The position numbers and the translations under genes were made by a program. 56,605 nt of DNA, from the NCBI GenBank assembly GCA_009774145.1, contig VSND01000025.1, forward strand, positions 1 to 56,605. The letters run 5' to 3'. Shown in pieces: positions 17,001 through 25,501 of the stretch (the first letter of the stretch is position 1; every line of letters starts with the position of its first letter). The DNA is from Lachnospiraceae bacterium (GTDB lineage: Bacteria; Bacillota; Clostridia; Lachnospirales; Lachnospiraceae). The notes under the pieces are model-generated. The model was not told where the DNA came from. It ran no database searches and saw only the letters and a program-made list of their open reading frames with translations.

Positions 17001-20000
17001 CCAGACGCGGGTGTTTGTCCGGCTGTCCTCACTTTTCCCGCGGACGCTCCATTCACCGGAAACGTCCGAATAGACAATATTGATTTTCCTTCCCTGTAAA
17101 TGATACGGGGTCTGGAACAGTTCAAACATAAACTGCTTATAATATTTTGTATCTATCCAAGGGGATCCGATGCGGACGCTGATTTCCGGTGCAGTCAGGT
17201 CTTTAGGCTGAACCTTTTCCAGTTCTTCCACATTTACAGCAAATTCCGGGTATTTTTCGGCGGCGGCGCGGGCAGTTTCCAGTTTCCGGCGCACATTCCC
17301 GGAAAGGTATTCGTCAGCCGCCTGCCATCCTTTGTACCAGCCGTCACTTTCCATATCAAAGGGGCCGCTTTTTGGGTCTTTGAAGATAATGCCTTTTAAG
17401 TCGGAAACAATCTGCGGTATTTTTTCCATTCCTCCCATAAGGGAAGCCATAAAGCCCAGATCTACACAGGCCCGTTCTCCGATGGATACTCCCAGGGCTT
17501 CGACCGCCGTGTCCACGCTGGTCACAGGCTTCCGGTGCTGTATGGTGCGTTTATTGAACATATCGGCCTTGCGCTTTAAATTTCCTTCTTCGTCCAGTAC
17601 CTCTAAGGAGCAGAGCAGGGGATAGGAAGAATCCTGCCGGAAGGCCAGCCGGTTCCCGGCGCTGTTTAAGATCCCGTATTTTTCCTGGAACCGGTCATAA
17701 AGACGGTTTAAGTTCGCCTGTTCTGCCTGGATTGCTTCATCATCGGCTCCGTTCATCTGAAGGTCAATGAGTTTCCTTGCGCTGTCGCGGATCCCGATCA
17801 TCCCCCGGATCCGGGCAGCCTGTGTCTTTCCCGGCTCCGCCAGCTTCATGCGGGAATTTTCCCGGAAATAAAGTTTCCCTCCTTTCTCCGTAAAACTGAA
17901 ATTCCGCACGTTGGGGTCTGCCGGTATGGTTTCCGCCTTTTCCCCGGCCTCCGGCTCCGGCGTATCCATATGCAGGAGTTCCCGGTCAGGGGGCGCGATA
18001 TGGTTAATGGCCTGGGCCAGCTGCTCTTTTAAGTCCGCTCCTTCGATGGGCAGGCAGGCCGTCTCCGTGGCGTTGCCGTACATATTCTCATAAAATGCCA
18101 TCTTCCCCAGTACCATCTCCGGGTGCTGGAGAAAATAATTATTTAAGGGTACGCCGTCCTCTGTCTGCCCGATAGTCACCCAGTCCGGCAGTTTCTCCGG
18201 CGCACTTCCACGTTTTTGGAAAAAGAGGATATCCGCCGTCACAGAGGTTCCAGCGTTGGCTTTGAAAGCTGTGTTCGGCAGGCGGATCGCGCCTAAGAGG
18301 TCTGCTTTCTGCGCCAGTTCCTCTCGTGCCTTGCTTCCCAGCTTATCCATGGTTCCCTTGGTGGTGATGAAAGCGGCGATGCCGCCAGGGCGCAGTTTAT
18401 CCAGGGATTTTGTGAGGAAATAGTCATGGATCAGAAGATTCTGTCGGTCATAGCGCCGGTCATGCACCTTGTATTCCCCGAAGGGCACGTTCCCCACCGC
18501 AAGATCGAAGAAGTCGTCCGGGTGGCTGCTGTCCTCAAACCCGCTGATCGCAATGTCGGCTTTCTGGTAAAGCTGTCTGGCAATGCGTCCGGTCAGGTGG
18601 TCAAGCTCCACACCGTACAGATTTGCCTTTCCGTATCCTTCCGGCACCAGCCCGAAAAAGTTCCCGATGCCGCAGGAAGGTTCCAGGATATTCCCTGGCA
18701 CAAAATCCATGCGGCTGACTGCTTCATACATCGCCTTGATGACAGTGGGGCTGGTATAGTGGGCGTTCAGCACCGTGCTTTGTGCGGAAGCGTATTCTTC
18801 CGGCAATAAAAGTTCCTTTAATTCCGCGTGTTCCCGGTTCCATTTTTCATTATCCGGGTCGAATGCCTGGGCAAGCCCGCCCCAGCCTACATAGTTGGAT
18901 AAAACCTCCTGCTCCTGGGGCGTGGCAAGGCGGTTCTCCGCCTCAATCTGCTTTAAGGTGCGGATCGCCGCCACATTGTTCTGGCATTTTGTTCTCTGCC
19001 CGCCGGTTCCCAGTTCATCATCGGTGATATGGAAATTTACCCGTTCGGGGCCTGTGCGGAGTTTTTCAATCACAATATCATAGGGCAGACGCGGGCTGGA
19101 AAAGAGCAGGGGATCATCCCCGCCGATCGTGCCGCCCTCAATCTCCACCATTTCCGGAGGTTCTTCCTGCCTGTCAGGCATTCCCGGTTCCATCGTCCTG
19201 TCCTGTCTGTCAGGCGTTTCCGGCTCCCGGTCTGTTTCCGTCCCGGAGGTTGTTTCCGGCTCCGCAGGCGTTTCCCATCCGGCAAAAGCATCCGGCTCCG
19301 TCGGCTCCACGCCTTCCCTTGCGCCTGCCGTCTGTTCCCACATGATTCGTTCGTTTAAGTCAGCTTCCAGCTGATCTTCAATGTGCGGCTCCAGGTAAAG
19401 GAGCTGGTCATAGTCAAGGAAAGCCAACTCCATGTCAATCAGTTCCCGCAGGCTGTCATACTGCCGTGTTTCCACAACTTTTCCGTCTACAGTCTGGCTG
19501 ATAGAGAAATCCAGCAGGTTCACGTCCACCTGGACTTCAAAACCGTTCTTGTCTGTCACGCCGTAGGCAATCCCTACCTGGCGCGGATTGCGGATATCTA
19601 CGCTGTCCTCGTTGTATTCCTCCAGGATAAAATCCTCGATCAGCCCTATGGCTTCCTGCATTTCCGGGTTGGCCATCAGCTGGGAAACTTCTTCTTCCGT
19701 CAGTTTTTCCGTAACCGTTTCCGGTTCTATGGGTTGTGTCTGCGGTTCATCCTCCACAGTTTCCAGAACATCTGTCACAAATCCGGTTCGTTCCCATTCC
19801 TGCTCTATACAGTCGCGGACAAAAGGAACCGCTTCCTGCCGGAAAATGGGGAACCATCCCTGCATTTCCAGGTCTCTTAAACTCACATGCCCGTTTTCGT
19901 AATCAACGCTGTCAATCTCCATACGCCGCCCATCCATGGTAAGCTGCATACCGAGAGGAATGTAGTCGGCAATATCGCGTTCTTTTATGATCTGGTAAGA

Positions 20001-23000
20001 AGCGGCTTCTCCATGTTCCGGATCCAGGCCGGCGATCACAGTGCTGTGCCCATGTTCCAGCAGCTTTTTAAGAATAGTCTGCCATGTCCCGCCGCCTGTG
20101 ACGGATGTCTCTCCAAGTCCGGGTATCTCCCTTGTCTCCAGCTTTGTGCCAAGGGCGGCAGCGGCAGTTTTGGCGTCCTCCCCATAAAACAGGTAATAGC
20201 TGCCTGCCTGCACACCCACCAGTTTATCCGGGTGCTGTGCTTTCAGGTTCAGGTATTCCTCTACATTGGGGGTTAAGTCAGGCTCTGCAGGTTCCGTGTA
20301 GGTGTTTTCAGGCTCTCTGACAGTATCTGGCGCAGATTTCTCTACATGCTCGTTTTCCGGTTCCTGGACAGGCAGTTCCCTGGTAACGGTTTCCGCTACA
20401 GGCTGTTCCTGTTTCAACGGTTCCCCCGCCCATTCCGGGAAATCTGTTTCCCCTGCATGGCGTAAGAGTGCGTCACGGCTGTCGATGAGTACGTCATCAT
20501 AAGTAAGCTGAAGAATGTCCTCTACCATCCATTCACGGAACTTTGGAAGAGAGTGGAAGGCTTCATATAATTCCGGCCGGCTGTTTGCAATATCTTCTAT
20601 AAAATAAGAGAGTTCGCCGTTCAGTTCAGTAGCTGCACTGTCATAATCGGTTTCCCGGTCACGCAGGTAATCGTAAAAACTGCTCTGCCGGATCACGTCT
20701 GTCAGGGTGGCAAGCGTCTCCCGGTAGAGTGCCGCCGCTGTCTTTTTCTGTTTCACTGTTTCCGGGATTTTCTCTGCGGGAATTTCCCTGTTTTCCCCTG
20801 GCCGGTCTTTTCTTTCCGTATTTTCTCCGGCCTCATGTTCTCCGGTTTCTTTTTCTTCCGTCCGTTCCGTTTCCTCTTCCGGCGGCTCCGTAAACACGGG
20901 CGCATTCTGGGTAGCGGAAATGGTCAATTCTGCTGTAGCGGCGACCTGCCGGATCTGCTCTTTGATGATCTCCGGGAGATTATCGTCCCAGAAATCCACA
21001 CTGCGGTCAGCATTTATATGGGCGACCGTTTTATAATCGCCATATACTTCTTCCAGACGGTTCCACACAGTCAGGCCGTTGCCCAGATAGCCGTACCCAA
21101 GGTCATACTGGGAGAGGATCGCTTCCTTTTCATCCCGGTGCAGGGCTTCCTCCGTCCGGCGGGCAAGGACTTCCCCATTTACCGGTTCCTGCTTGGCCTC
21201 TTCCAGAACGGTGTCCAGCATTTCATCAGAAACCGCAAATCCCTGTTCTTCCAGTATTCTGGAGGCATCCGCTTTTATGTTTTCCCGTTCTGCCAGTTCC
21301 TGCCCGTTCGGTTCCGGTTCAGCTTCTTCCGGAACATTGGCGGAAAAATCAAAGGAGAGCTGCCCGTTAGAATCTTCTTTTGCCTTCTGGCGCTGTTTTT
21401 TCGCCAGTGCGCGGGCTGCCGCTTCCAGTTCATCCAGCGGTTTTGCTTCTTTTTTGGCGGAAGATTTTTCCGCTTCTTTCTTTTTCTGCCGCTGTTCCTG
21501 CAAAGTTTCCGCTGAAAGAGGGGTGAACAGGGAATATTCGCCCCTCTGGTATGCGCCCATGTTGTCCACGGCTCTCTGCATGAGATGGTAATTGCGCTCG
21601 TCCGGCTGCACCAGTGCGAACCGCTTTATTATGTCCTCATACATCGCCGCGCTTTTCTCCGGATCACCCAACGCAGTGAGGATCTTTTTCTGCGCCTCAT
21701 CATAGCTCCGGTCATAGGGGGAAATATCCGTTTCACGGTTAGGGTCGCAGGAATAGAACGTGACGATGTTCCGGGCAAGCTGTATCTTTTCATACTGGGC
21801 GGTATAGGTCATTTCTTTTGAAGTCAGATATCTGCCGCTGTCAACAAGCTGCCCGATCCGTTTCTGCACCTTGTCCCAGTTCAGCCGTACGGTGTCATAG
21901 CCTTCATAGCCGGAATTTTCATCGCTCCGGGTAAGCTTTATCCCTTTTGAATCGTGCCATTCATTGTATCCGGTACGGCCATGTCCTCCGGTTCCATATT
22001 CATCCCGCAGAAATGCGGCTCGCTCTTTTGCGTCATGTCCCTGCACAAAATAGGAATAGATCCGCATCTTTCCTTCCGATATGCCGCTGCCCCCGGTGAG
22101 CATACGGTCGATCTCGTCCTCCGTGATAAAGCTGGCCCTTGCAGGCTCAAAACCTTCCAGCGCGGTAAATTCCTTTGGCTCATGGGACAGAAGCGAGATG
22201 CGGGCGGCAAGCCTGGACGGTTCATGGAAATGGAAGCGGAGAAGATCGCGGTTCCCGGCATATTCCCTGGCAAACCCGTCAACCTCGTACATCAGACGCT
22301 TCCGTGTTTCCGGATCCGCCAGGCATTCCGCCAGCTTCTCCGTACAGTCAGGAAATCCGTGGTAAGTATCATAAAGTTCCGAAAGGAAAGGCAGCGCATC
22401 CATTTCCTTTCCCACATCACTCAGATCCTGCCTTAAATACCACAGCTTTTCCGCCAGTTCCCGGTACTCGTTCTGCCTTGCGGAATCTAAAGTTTCCTGG
22501 GCGGCATAGCGCCCTTCTTCCAAAAGACCGGACACCATTTCTGCCGCCTTTTCCCAGGAAATAAGCGCAGCGCCGGGGATATTGGCAGTGTGCCCCTGTG
22601 CAATACGGATACCGTCCCGGTCAAACCACATGGCATAATCCCTGCCGCCAATGGAAAGTCCCTTGCCGCCGGATTTGTATTCCTCTGCGAGAAACGCAGC
22701 GGCCTGTCCCACATCGGGATCTTTTTGATAAAATGCGGCGATCCGCAAGATACTGTTTTTTTCATTCCCGCCGCTGGTAAGGGCGCGGCCGATCACTGCG
22801 TCCGTCACCTGCGGAGCTGTCCTGTCTGTTGTATGTGCGGCTTTTTTCGCCTGTCTGTCTTTTTCCTGCGCCTCTGCGATACGTTCTGCCTGTTCCTCTA
22901 CGGTAGGGAAAAGGGAAAACTGAAAATACTGCGGTTCCTTTATCTCTTTTTCCCCGGACGCAGAAACGGCAGGTTCCTCACCCGCCGTTTCCTGTCTGTC

Positions 23001-24287
23001 TGTATTCAGTTGTCCGTTTATTATTTCCTGTCCGTCCTTTTCCGGACTTACCGGTAGACGATCTCCTTCAGCACCACTTCCTCCGCCTGTGCCGTGAAGC
23101 TGTTGACCGCCTGCACCCAGGCCATCTGGTCGCGCTCCTTCAGTCCCTCGTCCACTCCGCTCTGCTTCATCATTGTGGCTACCATCTGGTCTGTCTGCTC
23201 CTGTGCCTGCTCGTCGATCTGTTTCAGGTGCGGCATAAGCCTCCCCGTCAGCAACATGGAGGTGTACGTCCCGTGGTGGTGTTCCTTCAGGAAGGTCTGC
23301 CTCAGAAGCCCGTATTTCCCTAACAGGATTTCCTCCGCTTCTTCCTCCCCGTCCATCACCAGATCCGGTATCAGATAATCCCCGTTCTTCCTGTATGTCA
23401 GCTCTGTCATGTTGTATGCTCCTTTCCTGATTTTCACGCTTTAAAGTGTTAAAGTTCCTTGTGTCTTTAGTATAACCGATGTCAGCGGCATTTTCAAGCG
23501 GTTTTTCTTTCTTTTTCTGCTGTTCGTTTATCTGTTCCCGGTCAAAGCTCCGGATCGTCCGCCCGATCTCCTGGAGGATTCCCATGGAGATAGTGCTTGC
23601 GGCATCGCCCAGATGGTGCAGGGCGGCAGGGGTGGAAAATTCCGTGATTCCCCGGAGATCGTCATCCTCCAGATAGTCAGAAGCGTCCAGGCCGCAGCGG
23701 GTAAGGAGCGTGTACTGGACGCTGGCCGTCAGGGTGTCCCGGAAGCATACTTCCCGGTTGAGGTCGTCCATCTCTTCCAGGAAGCTGTTCTCTGCGTCAT
23801 AGGCCAGATCACGCAGATATTCCGGGTAGGCTTCTTCTACAATACTGGAAGCTGTCTCCATCAGGCGGCTTCCCAGATCCTGCTGGCTTCCCACTCCGTA
23901 CTGTTTCTCCAGTGCGGCAACAACAGCCGGGTGGTGTTCTTCCCTCATTTCCCACAGGTAAGGCATCCTTGCGCCGCGCACAGGCCGGGTATCGGACACG
24001 TCAAAGACATATTCCAGTCGGGGTCTGCCGTTTTCGTTTTCATGGATCAGGGCGATGCCTTTAGAGCCTGCCTTCACCCAGCGGCGCATTTTTTCATTCC
24101 ACAGTTCCATCGACGCACAGGCCGTGGCATCCGGCCGCTGTGCGTAGATCAGGAGCTGGTCTTCAAACTTGTACTTATAGAGCCGTGACGCGCTGTCCAG
24201 ATAATTCTTCCAGTTGTCTACGCCCCGCGTGACATCATGGGCGGTCTGGTCTGCCAGCTGCGACACAAGCTGTAACTTTCTTGCCAT
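14028..24287 (-). CDS. Giant ICE protein: ArdC-like domain, LPD repeats, MutS-I-like domain, N6-methylase and SNF2 helicase
   Basis: A 3419-residue multidomain protein of the large polyvalent class of Tn1549-type ICEs. Residues 1-80 resemble the ArdC antirestriction N-domain (FEDQLLIYAQRPDATACASM). Residues 290-440 are a Gly/Asp/Arg-rich linker that also encodes tnpV in another frame. About 510-620 and 740-850 are two copies of one LPD-like domain. About 1340-1440 resembles MutS domain I (LKAQHPDKLVGVQAGSYYLF). A methylase has motif I EPSCGIGNF (about 1866) and NVPF (about 1931). The SNF2-type helicase has GAGKT (about 2556), DEAHSF (about 2716), FATGTPVSNS and QRAGRIVRRG (about 3085). It ends with the motif KPSILKSLKEY. 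It probably protects or remodels incoming DNA. The ATG at 24287 has AAGGAGG 6 nt upstream. Confidence 0.9.
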   Translation of the reverse strand: MARKLQLVSQLADQTAHDVTRGVDNWKNYLDSASRLYKYKFEDQLLIYAQRPDATACASMELWNEKMRRWVKAGSKGIALIHENENGRPRLEYVFDVSDTRPVRGARMPYLWEMREEHHPAVVAALEKQYGVGSQQDLGSRLMETASSIVEEAYPEYLRDLAYDAENSFLEEMDDLNREVCFRDTLTASVQYTLLTRCGLDASDYLEDDDLRGITEFSTPAALHHLGDAASTISMGILQEIGRTIRSFDREQINEQQKKKEKPLENAADIGYTKDTRNFNTLKRENQERSIQHDRADIQEERGLSDTGSGDGRGGRSGGNPVREIRASEADLPEGTPPRDVHLHVADGEAYAAPETDRRAGTGADRPDGSHNDEAERSGRGTEGARPDGLGAGGQQLHGTGGGSGAEGDRLPVSPEKDGQEIINGQLNTDRQETAGEEPAVSASGEKEIKEPQYFQFSLFPTVEEQAERIAEAQEKDRQAKKAAHTTDRTAPQVTDAVIGRALTSGGNEKNSILRIAAFYQKDPDVGQAAAFLAEEYKSGGKGLSIGGRDYAMWFDRDGIRIAQGHTANIPGAALISWEKAAEMVSGLLEEGRYAAQETLDSARQNEYRELAEKLWYLRQDLSDVGKEMDALPFLSELYDTYHGFPDCTEKLAECLADPETRKRLMYEVDGFAREYAGNRDLLRFHFHEPSRLAARISLLSHEPKEFTALEGFEPARASFITEDEIDRMLTGGSGISEGKMRIYSYFVQGHDAKERAAFLRDEYGTGGHGRTGYNEWHDSKGIKLTRSDENSGYEGYDTVRLNWDKVQKRIGQLVDSGRYLTSKEMTYTAQYEKIQLARNIVTFYSCDPNRETDISPYDRSYDEAQKKILTALGDPEKSAAMYEDIIKRFALVQPDERNYHLMQRAVDNMGAYQRGEYSLFTPLSAETLQEQRQKKKEAEKSSAKKEAKPLDELEAAARALAKKQRQKAKEDSNGQLSFDFSANVPEEAEPEPNGQELAERENIKADASRILEEQGFAVSDEMLDTVLEEAKQEPVNGEVLARRTEEALHRDEKEAILSQYDLGYGYLGNGLTVWNRLEEVYGDYKTVAHINADRSVDFWDDNLPEIIKEQIRQVAATAELTISATQNAPVFTEPPEEETERTEEKETGEHEAGENTERKDRPGENREIPAEKIPETVKQKKTAAALYRETLATLTDVIRQSSFYDYLRDRETDYDSAATELNGELSYFIEDIANSRPELYEAFHSLPKFREWMVEDILQLTYDDVLIDSRDALLRHAGETDFPEWAGEPLKQEQPVAETVTRELPVQEPENEHVEKSAPDTVREPENTYTEPAEPDLTPNVEEYLNLKAQHPDKLVGVQAGSYYLFYGEDAKTAAAALGTKLETREIPGLGETSVTGGGTWQTILKKLLEHGHSTVIAGLDPEHGEAASYQIIKERDIADYIPLGMQLTMDGRRMEIDSVDYENGHVSLRDLEMQGWFPIFRQEAVPFVRDCIEQEWERTGFVTDVLETVEDEPQTQPIEPETVTEKLTEEEVSQLMANPEMQEAIGLIEDFILEEYNEDSVDIRNPRQVGIAYGVTDKNGFEVQVDVNLLDFSISQTVDGKVVETRQYDSLRELIDMELAFLDYDQLLYLEPHIEDQLEADLNERIMWEQTAGAREGVEPTEPDAFAGWETPAEPETTSGTETDREPETPDRQDRTMEPGMPDRQEEPPEMVEIEGGTIGGDDPLLFSSPRLPYDIVIEKLRTGPERVNFHITDDELGTGGQRTKCQNNVAAIRTLKQIEAENRLATPQEQEVLSNYVGWGGLAQAFDPDNEKWNREHAELKELLLPEEYASAQSTVLNAHYTSPTVIKAMYEAVSRMDFVPGNILEPSCGIGNFFGLVPEGYGKANLYGVELDHLTGRIARQLYQKADIAISGFEDSSHPDDFFDLAVGNVPFGEYKVHDRRYDRQNLLIHDYFLTKSLDKLRPGGIAAFITTKGTMDKLGSKAREELAQKADLLGAIRLPNTAFKANAGTSVTADILFFQKRGSAPEKLPDWVTIGQTEDGVPLNNYFLQHPEMVLGKMAFYENMYGNATETACLPIEGADLKEQLAQAINHIAPPDRELLHMDTPEPEAGEKAETIPADPNVRNFSFTEKGGKLYFRENSRMKLAEPGKTQAARIRGMIGIRDSARKLIDLQMNGADDEAIQAEQANLNRLYDRFQEKYGILNSAGNRLAFRQDSSYPLLCSLEVLDEEGNLKRKADMFNKRTIQHRKPVTSVDTAVEALGVSIGERACVDLGFMASLMGGMEKIPQIVSDLKGIIFKDPKSGPFDMESDGWYKGWQAADEYLSGNVRRKLETARAAAEKYPEFAVNVEELEKVQPKDLTAPEISVRIGSPWIDTKYYKQFMFELFQTPYHLQGRKINIVYSDVSGEWSVRGKSEDSRTNTRVWNTYGTKRINAYAILEASLNQRSVQIFDTHYDADGKETRVLNEKETAIAQQKQEAMKEAFQNWIFKDPDRRTDLCATYNRMFNSMRPREYDGQHINFIGMNPEIHMERHQRNAVARSLYGGNSLLAHVVGAGKTYEMVATAMESKRLGLCKKSMIVVPNHLTEQWGGDFLALYPGANVLVATKKDFEPKNRKKFCARIATGDFDAVIIGHSQFEKIPISPERQKAIIEEQINEIVDAIAEAKANKDEKFTIKQMERTKKNLTADLKKLHDKKKDDTVYFEELGVDRLFVDEAHSFKNLYMHTKMRNVAGISQTKAQKSSDMFAKCRYMDEITGGRGVVFATGTPVSNSMVELYTMMRYLQYNMLEQGYQDSTGKTRSLKHFDNWAATFGEQVTAVELKPEGTGFRLKTRFARFYNLPELMNLWKEAADIQTADMLKLPVPEAEYITIQTEPSEAQKKMVEGLAERAEKIRREKIDPSLDNMLKITSDGRKLALDQRIMNPLLPDDPGSKVNACVENVFQIWQESTPSKGTQLIFSDLSTPKGRADQKKETEKETEGPDDGKEPETGEETVMEASVYEDIRKKLIAKGIPAEEIAFIHDANTENQKAELFAKVRSGQVRVLLGSTQKMGAGTNVQTKLIASHDLDCPWRPADLEQRAGRIVRRGNENSHVKIFRYVTKGTFDAYTWGLVESKQKFIGQIMTSKSPARSIEDVDATALSYAEVKMLATGDQRIKEKMDLDIQVTKLKMLKSNHTAQQYEMQDKVRGYYPNKIKETELLIDCLKADLPLLEAHPVKEDAFNMEVMGTVYTDRKEAGQAIVAACRLMDDPDRDVELGSYRGFPMKLSFDGTKFKVTMKQHLTHTAELSSDVVGNITRINNALEKIPQSLKNHQENLERLHTELESAKEEAERPFPQEEELAEKSARLAELNTVLDNEEKGRGSGKETPEEEPRREESETPERAAGKPSILKSLKEYERPTPVISGREKSQEREVI
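23048..23410 (-). CDS. tnpV: TnpV-like protein, nested in another frame of the giant gene
   Basis: A 120-residue protein matching the transposon-encoded TnpV family: YRKNGDYLIPDL, KYGLLRQTFLKEH, TGRLMPHLKQIDEQAQEQTD and the end AEEVVLKEIVYR. It aligns along its length with the second TnpV at 55586. It lies wholly inside the giant gene, shifted by one base relative to that frame. It has its own strong ribosome site (AAAGGAG 8-9 nt before ATG), which supports independent translation. TnpV function is unknown; it accompanies mobile-element DNA-processing genes. Either it was always overprinted or it was once a free gene captured by read-through of the ArdC-like gene upstream. Confidence 0.8.
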   Translation of the reverse strand: MTELTYRKNGDYLIPDLVMDGEEEAEEILLGKYGLLRQTFLKEHHHGTYTSMLLTGRLMPHLKQIDEQAQEQTDQMVATMMKQSGVDEGLKERDQMAWVQAVNSFTAQAEEVVLKEIVYR

Positions 24288-24320
24288 GCGTAACCTCCTT
24301 CTTATATGGTTTCTGACATA

Positions 24321-24365
24321 AGGAAAGCCCATGTCCGGTTCCACACCGTTTTCATGGGCTTTCCT
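24321..24365. promoter_or_regulatory. Perfect 13-bp stem hairpin upstream of the giant gene
   Basis: AGGAAAGCCCATG/CATGGGCTTTCCT with a 19-nt loop lies between the small Spo0A-C-like gene and the ribosome site of the giant gene. On the plus strand a T-rich tract follows (CTTTTTATTCTTTTTT); on the minus strand only CCTTATG follows, so for the minus-strand genes it acts as a partial terminator or mRNA-processing hairpin at best. Confidence 0.5.
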
Positions 24366-24412
24366 GCTTTTTATTCTTTTTTACGGCTGTCTGTTTTGTG
24401 CATGGGACAGTT

Positions 24413-24640
24413 TCATCCTGCCTGTCTCCGGATCTCTGCCGCAGCATACCGGATCAGTTCTTCCGGCGTAGGGACTTCCCCTTTGCACGGCACCTTCCTC
24501 TGGTACGCCGCTGTCACGCCGCCGTCCGCCGGAGGGTTCTTCCATGCTTCGGTTATGGCTTTCTGCATTTCTTCCCTCACTTCCTCTACCGTAACGCCGT
24601 TTTCTTTCGCGATCCGTTTCAGTATCTTCTTCATATTCAT
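24413..24640 (-). CDS. Small Spo0A C-terminal-domain-like protein
   Basis: A 75-residue protein. Its first part (KRIAKENGVTVEEVREEMQKAITEAW) matches the pattern of the Spo0A DNA-binding domain helix region (IAKKF...RVERAIRHAIEVAW), and such stand-alone Spo0A-C-like proteins are common in Clostridia mobile elements. The C-terminal part (VPTPEELIRYAAAEIRRQ) is helical. It may bind DNA upstream of the giant gene, which follows 126 bp downstream after a strong hairpin. AAGGAG precedes the ATG. Similarity is by pattern only. Confidence 0.6.
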   Translation of the reverse strand: MNMKKILKRIAKENGVTVEEVREEMQKAITEAWKNPPADGGVTAAYQRKVPCKGEVPTPEELIRYAAAEIRRQAG

Positions 24641-24682
24641 AACTGTTCTCCTTATGATTTGTTAGGCGTTTTATATGTTCTG

Positions 24683-24853
24683 TTAGTTCATAAACATATC
24701 ATAAACCATAAAAAGCGCATAATCTGTCGAAGTCTGTTGTTTATAAAAATTTTATGATTTAATGGTTCATAAAATACAATTTTTCACGTCTATTGAATCA
24801 TTTCAAGAAATCCGTGCGCTATCTATACTTTATATGTGCCAGTAGTTCATGGA
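24683..24853. promoter_or_regulatory. Divergent promoter region with three GTTCAT-type repeats
   Basis: The 243-bp AT-rich gap between divergent genes holds three similar sites: TTAGTTCATAAA (24683), ATGGTTCATAAA (24762) and TAGTTCATGGA (24843). For the plus-strand XRE gene TTTCAA (24801) and TATACT (24824), 17 bp apart, could be -35 and -10. The repeats are likely operators of the XRE protein at 24884; this is inference. Confidence 0.4.
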
Positions 24854-24883
24854 ACACGAACATAATATAAGGAGAGATCAGTC

Positions 24884-25213
24884 ATGGAACAACCATTCAA
24901 TATACTGCTCATGGGAGAGCGGCTCCGTTCCTGCCGGGTCGCCAGAAAGCTGACCATGAAAGAATTTGCGGAGCAGTGCGGCATTTCCGAACGGTATCTT
25001 GCGGATATCGAGAGAGGCATCAAAGCGCCGAAGCTGGAAACCTTTGTCGGGATCGTCAATGCAGCAGGCGTTTCCCCGGAATATCTGCTCCAGGACAGCT
25101 TAAAAGCGGTAGACACAGGCAATCTTGTGAGGGATGCTTTAAACACGCTGCCTGACGAACAGCAGGAATTGTTTAAGGATTTTATCCTGCGCCTGGTAAA
25201 GAGCATGGGATAA
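24884..25213 (+). CDS. XRE-family regulator inside the ICE
   Basis: A 109-residue repressor-like protein and the only plus-strand gene within the ICE core. Cro/C1 helix-turn-helix at residues 10-65 (LTMKEFAEQCGISERYLADI then GIKAPKLETFVGIVNAAGVS) and a C-terminal helical tail (LPDEQQELFKDFILRLVKSM). AAGGAG lies 9 nt before the ATG. It is divergent from the Spo0A-C-like gene and giant gene and convergent with the 92-residue gene. It is well placed to control the DNA-processing operon and therefore excision or transfer; this follows from position. Confidence 0.88.
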   Translation: MEQPFNILLMGERLRSCRVARKLTMKEFAEQCGISERYLADIERGIKAPKLETFVGIVNAAGVSPEYLLQDSLKAVDTGNLVRDALNTLPDEQQELFKDFILRLVKSMG

Positions 25214-25217
25214 CGGT

Positions 25218-25496
25218 CTATTCTCTGCCCCAGCGGCTCCGGTTCATTTTTTCCAGCACTTCTTTTTGTGCCGCAGACAGGACGCGGGGCGGGACTATTT
25301 TCAGCCACTTCTTCGGCAGTTCAAAAGTCAGTCCTCCGCAGCCGTTATCTCCGGTGCGTTTTACCTGCTCCGGATGGGAGCCGCACAGCGTTGTCAGCTG
25401 CCGGATCAGGGCGGCATTATGGGTATAGATGCTTGCCGTCCGGTCTGCTTCATTAAAGAGAAAGACGCTCTCTTTTTCATAGTTTGTCAGCTTCAT
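25218..25496 (-). CDS. Small ICE protein, unknown function
   Basis: A 92-residue protein with an EADRTASIYTHNAALIRQLT segment and a C-terminal KIVPPRVLSAAQKEVLEKMN helix. Similar short proteins occur next to topB in Tn1549-type elements, but no function is known to me. It follows the 224-residue gene by 5 bp, is preceded by AAAGGTAGGG, and its 3' end almost meets the convergent XRE gene (4 bp apart) without an obvious terminator. Confidence 0.65.
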   Translation of the reverse strand: MKLTNYEKESVFLFNEADRTASIYTHNAALIRQLTTLCGSHPEQVKRTGDNGCGGLTFELPKKWLKIVPPRVLSAAQKEVLEKMNRSRWGRE

Positions 25497-25501
25497 TTTC
25501 C

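Noticed and set aside
14028..24287. Long plus-strand open frames opposite the giant gene and opposite the virB genes
   Set aside because: They are antisense shadows of GC-rich codons, have no ribosome sites and no recognisable domains.
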